Below are positions 49,257-61,473 of a stretch of 64,000 nucleotides of DNA, in pieces. A program made the position numbers and the translations under genes. The DNA is from Parasponia andersonii (Eukaryota > Streptophyta > Magnoliopsida > Rosales > Cannabaceae). Position 1 is the first letter of the stretch, and every line of letters starts with the position of its first letter. The stretch spans positions 21,229 to 85,228 of the forward strand of contig JXTB01000040.1 in assembly GCA_002914805.1 (NCBI GenBank), read 5' to 3'. The notes under the pieces are model-generated. The model did no database searches and had not been told where the DNA came from. It worked only from the letters and a program-made list of their open reading frames with translations.

Positions 49257-50162
49257 CTTAATGAAAATGACAGTAACCTGTCATTGGGTGACAAATCTAT
49301 CAGCCATTAATTTCCTTGGCAATAATCATTCTGGATATTGAAAGGTTGTGAAAGATTATGAGATATTCAAATTAACCATTTTGCAAGGATTACTAAAGGA
49401 AGGGGAATAGAAGAGAGGGAAAGGGTATTCTTTTTCTGAAGATTCAGTTTGGCGTCTGCTTGCTTATGATGATGAAGCCCTGGGAAGGGAATATGAAAAG
49501 TAGCGAAATTGCCTTCGAGGCAACATGACAGAGAGTTGGCAATTTTGATTTTTTACTTCGGCATAGAATTTGAAGAAGAAATTTTGATCGAGTCAACACA
49601 ACATGATTTCCTGATTTATCTTGTATACTTTAATAAACAAAGTTATGAAACTATTTCAAAGCTGTTGTACACCTACATTTTGGTATTCATGCCAATCAAA
49701 TGGTAATGATTATGCTGCACATTTTTCATGGCATAAATCAGGTTATTCAATTAGTAAGTTACTTTGCGTTTGTTGATTAGAAAAAGAATCACAAGTTGGA
49801 TCATTCAATCAAGTGAACTAGGAAAGACGGTTAATGTGTCCAAATCAACAATTTATGTTTGAAGCTATCCGAGGACCAAAAATATTGTTACATTGTGCAT
49901 ATTTTACTGGATACATGTAGACGTGATGTCGCATAAAAAATTAAAAATTAAAAATTTAATACATCAAGTTCCCGAACAACAAAAATTTGAAAAACTACCC
50001 TCAGCTGTATAAAATGTTCTCATGCCTCACCATTTAAATGCCACCATGACAGATGAGCACTGTGAGGACAAAGCCCTAAACAGTCAACAAAAAAAGAATT
50101 CCAGCTGGGGCAAAATCTGTCTGCCTATTCTCCTCCTGCCCCTTTATTTATTGTGTGTGTTT
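49257..50162. other. Convergent 3' region between MPP10 and the Tim17-family gene
   Basis: MPP10 (+) and the Tim17-family gene (-) end toward each other here. The interval holds their 3' UTRs and no additional gene. Confidence 0.55.
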
Positions 50163-51757
50163 CTACTTGTTTAAATTTTCTTCAAGTCTGTCAATTGCAG
50201 CACCAACACTACTCTTTTTCTCTCCCCTGTTATCCGAATTAAGATGTGTAACTGGATTCCCTTCATTTGCTTTCTCTACGAGCTTCAAATGAATCCACCC
50301 TGTTATAACATGTACTTTCTACATCAGTTGTCCTGTTCTTTACAACTTTTGCTATCACCTTCCGGAAAAGACTCTTCGAGTCTGTTCTAATATTTATGTA
50401 ACGTGCATTTCTAGGTCCAAGGTTAGCAAATAATATATTAGAAATTGCTTAAAGATGTGTAAGATGACAAATGAATCCAATTAATCCATAAAAATAAATT
50501 GGAAAAATTGACACTTTATTAAAGCTCAGACTTTTGAAGGACGAAAAAATCGTTACCGAGCGGGAAACAAAGAGCAGCACCTAGGACTGAACCCATTGCC
50601 GCATTCCTTAAACGCCATGGAAGTGATCCGGGCACTGGTTTATAGTAACATAAGAGAAATATATATATATGTTAGAGCCTGAGACTAAAGTAGAAGGATT
50701 AGAACAAAAACAAAATGACGAATTGTAAAAAGAAAGCTTGCAAAATAAAGCATTTGGCTTCTTACATATCAAACCAAATGTAGCAGCAGTAGCTGAACCA
50801 GCTCCAACAACATTGAAAACATCATGTACACCCCGTTTCTCAGCAAGCAGATCTTGTAAACCATAAAAGGCAGCAGTGAACATTCCAAGTCGCACTCCGC
50901 CAACAATTGAGCCCCGAGTGACTCGAATAAACCTCTTCTCCATCGCATCCCTCATTAGACGGTACTGCTCACGCTTGTCCTCTGTGCTCCCAAGCTTCAA
51001 CATAACTTCTGCATCCTTACTCTGACAAAAGGGGTGGGTGGGTTTTGCAAGGATTCAATCAAAAAACAATGGGGAAAACAATGCTGAAAGACGCACCAAA
51101 ATCGATAGCAACAGTCAATAGGCTCAACACTCAGCAAGTCCCATTTGAAGAATTACAAAAGACAGTTAAAAAAGTAATCTTTAAGCAACTAACATCTTGG
51201 TGACATAAACACCAAAGTCTTTCATTTCGAAGGGAACAAGAAACGAATACTTGATATGCTTATGTGCTTATGCACCTGATTTCTACCATGAGTTAGTATG
51301 AGATAAGGCAATTGAAGCCTTGTTTTTCTGTGATACAAACAAACTTACAACTGAAGCAGATGCCTCCTTGCTACCTCCATATAACATGCCTGCAAATACT
51401 GCAATCACAGTTGCTGTGCCCCAGTTGACGGTTCCCGCAAGTTTCGGAGAATTCTAATTCGAAAAAATCCAAGTTAGCCTCTGCTAGTCCATAAATTCAA
51501 AAACACAAACTAAAACCCAACCATTTATTCGTTATCATATACACAAAGTGACCCAAAGAAGTACATGTATAAAACTTCAGAACCCATTAACTTGATGGAC
51601 ATTTGCCTCAGTTCAGAAATCACTAACAAATGTAAAGAACTTAAAAAAAAAAGATTTGATGGAAAACTAAAAATACCCATATCCTAAATCAGAATTCCAA
51701 GTAGAAAACGCTTACAACTGAGACGCTTTCTTCGGAATTTTCGGGAGCTTCAGCCAT
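50163..51757 (-). CDS. Tim17/Tim22/Tim23-family membrane protein
   Basis: Small membrane protein of the Tim17/22/23 (OEP16-like) superfamily, probably mitochondrial or plastid inner-envelope. Five exons give 205 aa: 51716-51757, 51349-51453, 50766-51021, 50557-50634, 50163-50299. Hydrophobic, Gly-rich segments are GTATVIAVFAGMLYGG-like (residues ~22-40), TRGSIVGGVRLGMFTAAFYG (~83-102), NVVGAGSATAATFGLI (~118-134) and AAMGSVLGAALCFPLG (~146-161). A charged loop lies between segments one and two and a hydrophilic tail ends in LEENLNK. The last exon was found by frame: exon 4 ends CTCG before GTAACG and joins WIHLKLVEKANEG in phase; without it translation would run into the intron to a stop. The single-domain layout recalls both plant OEP16-like proteins and the complex I assembly factor TIMMDC1; I cannot choose between them. 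Confidence 0.85.
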
Positions 51758-52574
51758 GAAAGCGTGCTTCAAATAAAAAAAAATGAATCTTGTTCTCATG
51801 GCGCCTGAAGCTTTAGGCAGTTTTAGGGGTTTGCCTAAAGCCCCACGTCAAGCCCAGCCCGCAATAATCCTTTTCCCCTTTTGTAACCTATTTTTGGAAA
51901 TTGAAACAATAATAACTTTTTTCTTTGTTTTTTAGCCATTTTCATATTTCAGAAGTCAAACAAAATAAAATATTTCTTTCGAACTTTCATAAGAATTGAA
52001 TACTCAGTTATGAATTATCTTTACATATTTTCTTAATTACTTCTCACAAAATTAATGGGTTACAAGTTGCGTAAAGAAATGGAGAGGATTAAGGGGTTTT
52101 TTGGCCTTTTTCTTTTTTAGCATTTATTATCTTTAAGAGTCATTTTCTCCCTTTACTTGTATATAAAATATCTATTTATTTTCAATTTTACAATACCTTT
52201 GAAAAAAAAAATACTCTAATTTATTTTCTGTTCCCAACTCTATCTTATGGTTATAGTTCCTATTCAAGGTTTTTAGCAAAAAAAAATAAAAAAAAATGTA
52301 AAATTGATATAAATGAGCAACTGGATGAGTTAGATAAAATAAGTTAGTAAATCTATTGTATTAGCTTATTTATTTGTTTAGCCATAAGTTATTTCCATAT
52401 TATATTCTTTTATCATACGCTTTTTTTTGGTTAATTTATGTATCGATATTGTTGTTTAAATAATTTCACAGTAGCTATATTGTTATTATTATTTTCGTCG
52501 TCGTCTTTGTCATCGTTGTCTTGGTTTGTATTTTTTTGTTTATACTTTAGGAGTCAAAACAAGATATGTTTCGA
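51758..52574. other. Intergenic AT-rich DNA
   Basis: Promoter side of the Tim17-family gene, then AT-rich sequence. No gene seen. Confidence 0.5.
51851..51856 (-). promoter_or_regulatory. Site-II-like element TGGGCT
   Basis: On the minus strand TGGGCT occurs about 95 bases before the Tim17-family ATG, close to a TGACGTGG word. Site-II elements are common in plant genes for mitochondrial components. A single match of six bases is weak evidence. Confidence 0.3.
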
Positions 52575-52583
52575 TAGAAAATA

Positions 52584-53201
52584 GGAAAATTATCACTAAA
52601 ATATCCTATGTTTTAAAAAATTATGGAAAAAAAAATTATTTTTTTGGAAATTCAAAATAAGTATCTTTTATTTAAGGAAAATTATCACTAAAATAGGTAA
52701 ATTATCACTAAAATAACCATTATTTTAAAAAACTATGAAAAAAAACTCTGTAGTATTAAAGATTTAAAATAAATACCTCTATTTGAATTATTGTGTCATT
52801 TGCTATCTTTGATTGAACAAAGATTTCAAAAAAAAAAAAAAGGAGAAGTAATATTAACATTTTATCCTTTATTCTATTATTTTAAGATTTTTTTTTTAAA
52901 AAAGAAGTTTTCGATCTTATGTATTATGTCTCTTTTCATTTTAAAGTGTAGTGTATGTCTTAAAATAATATAATAAAAGGTAAAATATTAATTTTACTAA
53001 TTTTTTTGAAATCTTTGAACAGTCAAAGATAACAAATGATATGACAATTCAAACAGAAAATATTTACTTTGAATTTTTAATAATACAAGGGTTTTTTCTC
53101 GCACTTTTTTAAAATTGATAGTATTTTAGTGATAATTTTCTAAAAACACAGTGTTTTTTTCATACTTTTTAAAAATATAAGTATTTTAATGATAATTTCC
53201 C
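52584..53201. mobile_element. Foldback MULE-type MITE with 9-bp target duplication
   Basis: About 618 bases with long inverted ends: left GGAAAATTATCACTAAAATA, right complement GGGAAATTATCATTAAAATA. The pairing continues inward through gtatttattttaaatcttta-like sequence to a tctttga/tcaaaga segment, well over 100 bases. Each end carries the terminal motif twice (52584 and about 52676 on the left; two matching copies on the right). The flanks TAGAAAATA (52575-52583) and TAAACAATA (53202-53210) match at 7 of 9 positions, a 9-base duplication as Mutator-like elements make. No coding sequence inside. Confidence 0.75.
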
Positions 53202-53210
53202 TAAACAATA

Positions 53211-54006
53211 TCCATCAAGATATAACAAATTTAAGAAAAATAAAAAATTTGAGAATTTGATTCAATCACAAAAAGGTGCTAGTTTGAGAAAGTAAACAAC
53301 TCAAGTAAGAAATCAATTTGAACAAATAAATTTTAATGAATTAGGAGATAGTATTTTTCTTTTTTCTTTTTCCAATTTTAAAAGGGCTCTTGTTGGAAGA
53401 TTTGTCTACCAGAAGTGCTCGAGGCGTTGGCTCAATAGTAAGGCGATTTCGCCTTAGGCTAGCCTCCATTATGTATATATACACATTATATTATGTATGT
53501 GCTATAATATATATACATATGTTAATTTATTTTATTTGAAGATAAATAAAAAATCTAAATTACACTTCACATCGTAACCTTAATTTTTGTCTTTAATGCT
53601 ACTCTATTTAGTCGTACAGACACTACCTTAAGTTTATTTAAAAAAAATTGGCTCGTTTAATTTATTTTCTTTTTCTTTTTTCTTTTTTCGGTTTTTATTA
53701 ACATGATGGCTAAAAAGTCTTAAATGCCCCAATTAAACTTAACTAGGTTCAATCGAGCCTAATAGATTTCCAGTCAAGCTTAATTGGGCCAATCGAGTCC
53801 AACAAAAAAATTTCACCGAAATGCGATTTTCAGGCTAGAAAATCGTGATTTGAAACTTCAAATCGATAATAAGTTATTTAGATTTTGATTAAATCTTCTA
53901 CCAAAATCTAACGCATAAACAATATTTTAACTCAACCAAACATTAAAATCTTTATTTTTTGAAATTTTATTTTTAGATTTTCTAAAATTTTTTAAGGAAT
54001 GGCATT
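53211..54006. other. Intergenic AT-rich DNA
   Basis: No gene recognised and no strong repeat structure beyond AT runs. Confidence 0.45.
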
Positions 54007-54844
54007 TCAAGAATTCGAAAGTTTTATTAAAGAAACTTAGTTATAAGCCAAAGTAACAAATAAAGGAACTAAATATTCCTTTATTTGTTACTTTATACGA
54101 ATATAATAGATTTACTAACTTGTTTTATAGAAGCCTCATTTTCAGTTAAACCCATCCACCATGCTTGTTTTCTCCTTAAAAGGAGCTTATAAAAGTCTAA
54201 AACTTGTCAATTTTTAATGGATAGCTCAAATATGAATAACAATTGTCAAAATAACAAATAACTATTTGGTAGTATTTTTACATTTTAATAGTTTTAATTT
54301 AAAGAACACATTTATAAAATAATGTAATATACATTGTAAAATGTATACCAATTTTAGATATATATTTTATGTATAAAAATACCTATGGTATATACTATGT
54401 AAAAAATGTCAAAAATAATGTTTACATATCAAGAATTTGAAACTTTTATTAAAGAAACTTAATTATAAGCCAAAGTATCAAATAAAGGAACTAAATATTC
54501 CTTTATTTGTTACTTTATACGAATATAATAGATTTACTAACTTATTTTATAGAAGCCTCATTTTCAGTTGAACCCACCCACCTTGCTTGTTTTCTCCTTG
54601 CTTATAAAAGTCCAAAACTTGTCAATTTTTAATGGATAGCTCAAATATGAATAAAAATTGTCAAAATAACAAATAACTATTTGGTAGTGTTTTTACATTT
54701 TAATAGTTTTAATTTAAAGAACACATTTATAAAATAATGTAATATACATTGTAAAATGTATACCAATTTTAGATATATATTTTATGTATAAAAATACCTA
54801 TGGTATATACTACGTAAAAAATGTCAAATATAATGTTTACATAT
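54007..54844. repeat. 422-bp tandem duplication containing a hairpin
   Basis: Copy 1 is 54007-54428 and copy 2 is 54429-54844, highly similar along their length, with a 7-base deletion in copy 2 near 54600. Each begins TCAAGAATT. In copy 1 the stretch 54053-54091 is a perfect inverted repeat, GTAACAAATAAAGGAA, a 7-base loop, then its complement; copy 2 has one mismatch in the left arm. Confidence 0.9.
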
Positions 54845-55791
54845 TGATGTATCATTAAACATCCAAATTATTACCTCCCTATCTCTATCTAGAAAAGTCT
54901 AAGGAGACTTAATAATATCTAGTATAGTAATAAATAAGGTCGATCTCACGAGAAGTTGGTCTAACTCGATTACTACTAATCATAAGGTGATGAAGAATTA
55001 GAGATTAAATTAAAATAGAAAATAAAAGCAATAATAAAGGAAACATGTTAAGGTTAATTCGCCTCCACTAAACAATCGTGTTAATTTAATCTCCTAAATC
55101 TATATTCAATTATTCACTAAAGCTATCAATCGTAGATAGTCTACAAATGCACAACTATCTCATTTTTTTCTTAAATTGTATGTTATCTAGATAAACACTA
55201 TAGACAACCTCTTCCTATTAAATAACTTAAGCAAACATTCTAGAATTACCCAATAGAAACATTAAGTAAAGAAAGATATATTGATTTAAGTCATATTCAC
55301 ATACATGCAGATTCTTAACCTAAGTTATATTCCTCACAATAAAAAATACCTTAATCTAAGTCACATTCACACACATACAAATTCTTAACCTAGGTTATAT
55401 TCCTCATTATAAAAATTACCTTAAACAAGCATATCACTTATAGTTTTGCTACTAATAGATTCGATCATAACAAATGCCTAATTGGAATCCTAGTAGTATA
55501 TTTTATCATCAATTATCTAAGTGGTCATCCTAAGAAAAGATAATAAAATATAAGAATGAATCACCACGGAAGAATATAAATAACTTTAAAAGTAAATAAT
55601 TGATAGAATATATAGAACCATAAAGATCAAACAACAATCATGTTAGGGTTTTGAAATCACCTTTAACCTAATTAGGGCCTATACTAGCAAATATATAAGA
55701 ATAAATAAAAGAAACATTATGCTAGAAAACAAATAAAACTGAAAGGGAAAAAGAAATAAAAACTATAGGAGGATGCAACATCGGCTCCCAA

Positions 55792-55883
<92 letters not shown>

Positions 55884-56400
55884 TTTAGTGTTATTTGGTA
55901 GCTTTTAAGTGTACAAGATTTTACTCATATGCTATAAAAGAGCTTATTTATAAGAAAATAGGTCTGAGAGATGTCTAGGTCAAGTCCCACTTGAATTAGA
56001 ATGGGCCATCAAAATGACTCAAAGTCGGAAAAAACAATGTCTCCAGTGTCACGGTGCATAGGAGTTGGTGTTCAGGCTTCAACTTTTTGGAATTATATAT
56101 ATATATATATATTTGATAATTCCTATTGATGTTGCAGTGCACGAAGGTTGGTGCTGTAGCACTAGATCTCTATTCAGCCTCGGTCTTCCTGCTTTGTCTA
56201 ACTTGTCTCGTTTCAACTTGTTTTCGACTTGTTTTCACTTTTTTTTCATCTTTTCTCCTTCAAAACACCTATAATCACAAAAATAATACAAGTAGTCTTA
56301 GAATTATATAAAGCCCAACAAAATGGTGTAGAAATAGTTATCATTTAGATGTAAAATTAACACCTATAGCCTATGTAAATATGCTCAAAAAGTCATTAAT
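54845..56400. mobile_element. Possible non-coding retroelement remnant around a CT tract
   Basis: No coding frame. The stretch from ataaataaggtcgatctcac (about 54930) to the region after 56250 (cacctataatcacaaaaata) reads like untranslated sequence I associate with non-autonomous LTR elements in plants, including a repeated motif pair ttaacctaagttatattcctca / ttaacctaggttatattcctca (about 55315 and 55385). No LTR pair, primer site or terminal duplication was found, so this is a weak call. Confidence 0.3.
55793..55880. repeat. (CT)n microsatellite, ~44 units
   Basis: An uninterrupted CT run of about 88 bases, the longest dinucleotide tract in the window. Confidence 0.97.
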
Positions 56401-56514
56401 ATAACTTTTCCTAGAAAATAAATTTAAATAACTATTAATCATGATTAATGAAGTAAGGAATGAAAAAGGGGAATAAAAATAACAATAGTAGGAATTAACT
56501 GTGAAATGAGATTG

Positions 56515-56567
<53 letters not shown>

Positions 56568-58368
56568 AAGTCATCAAGTCACGGACAAGTTTCTCACCCT
56601 TAAATGCAAGAAACAACTTTCTATGTTTGCATAAACATTAAATATATTTGAATTTTCTTTTTTTTTTTTTGTAAAATACTAATACGATCCTAGTCATCCA
56701 TTCAAAATTCAATGATCTAAAATAGAGTACTGGTCTACGGGTAAATAATGCAATATCCATTAAAGAAGCCCACACACATATAATTACATTTCATTTACAT
56801 ACTGCGTATTTCAGTTTTTAGACTTGTATATCATAACTTATGCATTGCCCATTTCGCCATTTTGCTAAAGTATTTTGAAAACAGACATCTATCTTAAAGA
56901 GCCTAAAATTTGCCTATTTTGCTAAGAGTCCAGAAAAAACATAATTTACCGAGAGCACGTCAAATTAGAAACTACGTCAATTGAGAAGACAATAATGACC
57001 AAGAAAACGACAATATATATGAGGAAAAAAGGGCTTTTTTATATAAATTCAGGCTCATAATCTAAAAAATTGAAAATTTTTGAAAGAGTTGAAATTTTTG
57101 TGAAATTTTTGAGAAATCCACAATTTGTGTAGAAGAATATTACGTTTTGATAATATTAAAAAAAATATAATTTTTTAAAAATTAAAAGTATTCGGGATAA
57201 TGAATCAAGTTACTTGAAATAAAAAATTACTTGAGGTAATTAGTCTAAACCTCAAATAACTTAGACAAATTATCTTCAATATCTCATCGTCACGTAGTGA
57301 AAAATGATACTTTCATAAAAAAAATTTAAAAATGATATTTTTCTAAATATTTTCAAAAATTTTACAAAAAGATTTAAAAACCTGAGATTTTTCAATTTTT
57401 TTTAAAAAAAGTTCTATCATATGGGAAGTTTCCTATAAAAAAAGAGGGGGGGGGGGACGTCATGGATAATTACGTGACCAAGAAAACGCCAATATATGTG
57501 AGGGAAAAAATAAAGGCAGGAGATTACATGTAGGAAACAAGAATAAGAAGGGAAAAAAAAAAAATAAAACTAGTTACCTGCAGATAATATTGATTCGAAC
57601 TTAAATCCTACGCATGGAAAAAAAATATGATTACCACTAAACTATGCATGTGACCACAATATGAAATGCAATTAGAAAACCACAATGAAAACAAGCAGTT
57701 TTTGGCTAGTTGAAATTGAAAACGGATCACTATTCACTAATCAGTATTTAGAACTCATAGTTTGATACATTGCGTTATATGAATAGTTAAAAACCATTAT
57801 TATAGATCTTTCAAAAAAACTCATTATTATATTTCTAGTACAAAAATAAACGGTTTTTTTTGTTGTAATTTCTCAGGTAATTATGTATCATTATTAATAT
57901 ATATTTTTTTTAAAAAATTCAAATATGGAGTCACTTCAAGACACTGTTATATTCACCATGATGCAAGAAATCACTTGATTATAAAATAAAAAATATGATT
58001 GCACGCAATTTTCCCATCAACTCTGCTTTTCCACAAAGCAAATTAAAGTTAGCATGATTTCAAAAAAGCTAGCCCCCATTGATCTCTTTTACAACAAAAT
58101 AATTCTCCACCTTAATAAAAAAAGAGAAGGAAACCCCATAAACAATTCAATACACCCCTAGATTCTCAAACACTACATGTGAATAAAGTCCCTCTCAAAT
58201 CATCAACCTTTTTTTTTCTTTTCCCTCCAAATAAAAGAAAGAAATGAAATTCTCACTCAACCACCCAAAGCAAGGTATCAATTGCAGTACTACTCTCTCC
58301 CAACACAAACTCTTTCTAGCTCCCTCCCCCCCCCATTACACAACCCAATTTTCCTCCCAACCAAACAC

Positions 58369-58405
<37 letters not shown>

Positions 58406-58428
58406 TACACACACACACACACACATCC
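56401..58428. other. Intergenic and upstream region of the GUB_WAK gene
   Basis: AT-rich, no gene seen. It includes a poly-A then (TA)n run (56516-56565), an 11-G homopolymer (57446-57456) and, just before the next gene's ATG, CT and CA runs (58375-58424) that probably lie in its 5' leader. Confidence 0.5.
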
Positions 58429-60955
58429 ATGATTAATATTCCCATTTTGATCATACTCTCACAAATATTACTACTATATCCACTCACGTCAAGTAATATC
58501 CACTCAGACACATGTAGATCATATTGTGGCAATTTAACAATTGATTACCCGTTTTCACTCCAAAATGGATGCGGGCACCCGGGTTTCCGGGACCTCCTCT
58601 TTTGCATGAATGACGTGCTAATGTTCCACATAAGTTCCGGATCCTACCGGGTCTTGGATATAGACTATGCTTACCAAGCCCTCACGCTCCATGATCCCCA
58701 CATGTCCACGTGTGATGCCATCGTGCTCGGTGGTAGGGGCAACGGCTTCGCCGTCGAGCCGTGGCGGGCCCCATACATGACACCCGTGCCCGACAACGTG
58801 TTCATGCTTATCGGGTGCTCCGCCCGATCCCCGCTCTTCCAAGGGTTCCCGGGTAAGCACTTACCCTGCCGAAATGTTTCGGGTATGGGCTGTGAGGAGT
58901 ATTACGGGTGCCCGGCTTGGGATATGGTGGGCCACAAGCGGTTGGGCTCAACTTTCGGGTACGGCCCACCTGAGTGCTGCGCATTGTCGTTTGAGGCCAT
59001 CAAGGCCATAAATCTTAGTAAGTTGGAGTGTGAAGCGTATAGTAGTGCTTATAGTCTGGCCCCACTGAGGGTGGATGGGCCCAGTGGGTGGTCGTATGGG
59101 ATACGTGTGAAGTACTCGGTTCAAGGCCACGAGGAGTTTTGTAGAGCGTGTGAGGCAACTGGTGGCACGTGCGGATACGGTACGGAGGGCATTAGGCAGT
59201 TGTGCATGTGTGGGAGCTCAAACTCCACCTCCAATTGCGACTCTGGTAAGCTGAGATTACTGTTGTTTAGTTTCCCCTCAAAACCCAATTATCTCTGACA
59301 ACTGAAGCAAAATTAGGCCCAATTTATTACCATCCCAAAATGATGACCCAATTGCAAGGCCCATATTTCTCCGTGTTTAGAATTAAGGGAAATGACCAAT
59401 AGATACCAAGATTTTAAATTTGATGATGTAAATATCTATTTTTTAAATTTTATAGCTAAATATTTAGGTATATATACTTTTACACCTAATATATATTAGA
59501 TATATTTATCTACTAATTTCAGTTACTATACTAAGTATATTAGATATATTTATCTACTAATTTCAGTTACTACACTAAGTATATAATTTTTTTATATAAA
59601 ATTTTACACTTGGTATATAAATAGGGAACATTTTGCTATAATATTTGATAAATGGATATTTACTTAAAGTTGGGCTCAAAATTTAATCATATTTAGTCCC
59701 AATTATCTGACTAGTAGTTTTCTATACTGTTTTTGTACTGTTTTGAAAAATGATATTTCTAATATTGTAGTATTGTGTGACGCGATCCTATAATTTGTGA
59801 CTATAATATATAATTATAACTTTTTTTAGAACTAATTAATGGCCACACATCCTTCACTCAAGGCTACACAACACTATATCACAAGGTTATTTTTCAAAAT
59901 ACTCGTAAAAAAATCGTTTTTTTTTTGTCCAAATTAGGAATAATTACTCATGTTAATTTCCCTAGAATTAAAAGGCTCAATCTCACCTTAGGCCACTGAG
60001 TTTCGAAATGTGTCTGCTTTTGGCCCTTGGACTGGTTTTTTTTTTTTTTTTTTGGTCCGAGTTTTGGCCCCTGTACTTCTAGTTTTGGCACTTGAGCTTA
60101 GATTAGTTCTTTTTTTTCCCCCCCTTCGCCACAATTTAGGCTTTTTCATCGTAGTTTTAGCCCTTTGCAGTTTTCATTTTGGACCTGAACTATATTGCCT
60201 TAGAGACCTAAACTAAGACAAACCATAGTTTAGGAACCATGAGTCGAGGAAATTCGACCTACTAGCAGTCTGAGAGAGAGTTTTTACCTCCAGTGGTATT
60301 TTTCAATTTTTTATTTTATAGCAGTGTTTATTGTAATATTTGAATGCTTTAATTCTCCCCAAATTGGTTTAGATTTGTCTACTAGCTAGTTGATTTATTT
60401 ATTTTTCAAACAGATTAGTTGATGATTGGATAAGATTTGATTACTGACTGGTTGAGTTTTACTGACTGGTTGAGATTTAAAACCATAATAAGGTTCTTTT
60501 TTTTGGTGCAAAAACCCAAAAACTGTATATTACTGCTACTTATAACCGAGTCTCACCATAACTGGATGTTTGAAAGTTCATGAGCTGAATGAGATGAAAA
60601 CACATTTTGGGCTTTGAGACCTAAAATTGACTTATTTTAAAGTTTAGCCGCCAAATTGGGACTAACCCAATAACTCGGGAACCAAAAGTGAAATTATCCC
60701 AAATTAAAACCCTGCCCCAATTAAATTTATTAGATACCTTGATGAATGACATTTTCTATCATAATTTACAGTCAAGTCGTCATCAAGCAGAAGGATATAC
60801 CCTTTGGCAGACACATTCGCAGGTAAATTTCTTCTACCCATTATCCATTTGTTTCTTTTGATTTTTCAAAAAGAAAAAAAAAATTACAATATTTGTTTTC
60901 TTAATAATTTGCAGGATTAATAATGAGTTTGCTAGCGTGGATGACAACTATGTAA
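58429..60955 (+). CDS. Secreted GUB_WAK (galacturonan-binding) protein, possibly GPI-anchored
   Basis: Extracellular protein with the cysteine-rich domain by which wall-associated kinases bind pectin, here without a kinase. Three exons give 302 aa: 58429-59245, 60772-60822, 60915-60955. Residues 1-22 form a signal peptide (MINIPILIILSQILLLYPL). The GUB_WAK domain begins TCRSYCGNLTIDYPFSLQNG and has the family's CGHPGF and LLFC blocks. The body holds LIGCSARSPLFQGFPGKHLP, CRNVSGMGCEEYYGCPAWDM and FCRACEATGGTCGYGTEGIR, with about 20 cysteines and N-glycosylation sites. The short tail after NCDS ends in a hydrophobic AGLIMSLLAWMTTM, consistent with a GPI-attachment signal, although it is short. 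The ATG at 58429 is preferred because upstream in-frame ATGs would translate the CT/CA leader repeats ahead of the signal peptide. Intron 1 is 1.5 kb. Confidence 0.88.
59498..59585. repeat. 44-bp tandem repeat in GUB_WAK intron 1
   Basis: Two copies of a 44-base unit starting AGATATATTTATCTACTAAT at 59498 and 59542, differing at one or two bases. Intronic. Confidence 0.9.
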
Positions 60956-61473
60956 TCGTCAATGTGACACATTTGTGTGTTTGTGTCCAGTTACACATGT
61001 TTGAGAGATATTACAAGTTATTTTTCAGCTAGATGCACCTTCATTTTTCGTCACATGATTAAGAAAGAGGAAAAACAAAGACGCGTGAAGTTTTGAGTTG
61101 ATAGATATGGAGCCATTTTCAATTCTTTTTTTTTTTTTCCCTTTATTTTCTTTGGCATTTAGCATTATTACTATGAAAAATTAACTTATTTTTGTTCTAC
61201 ATGGAGTACTCTACGTCATCATTATTACAGTCTATGATGATTTGTCTTCAAAATTTGCTAATGAGAGACTGTGACTATGACACCAAACTCAAACACACAA
61301 AAAAATAAGTTCCTCGTAAGCATTCATTTCAAAGAAGTGAAAATTAAACCCATAATTAGTTTTATTGTATACTCCAGATGTTCGTACACCATAGCTGCCT
61401 GCCTTATTCTAGTTCTCTTCCATAAGCAATTCCTCAAACTCCAAAATGGTACTTCGACAGATCTCAGGCACCA
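60956..61473. other. Convergent 3' region between GUB_WAK gene and TRPD
   Basis: The two genes end toward each other. The interval probably holds both 3' UTRs; no further gene seen. Confidence 0.5.

Noticed and set aside
58244..58432. Frames starting upstream of the GUB_WAK gene
   Set aside because: They translate only the CT and CA microsatellites of the leader; the signal peptide begins at 58429.
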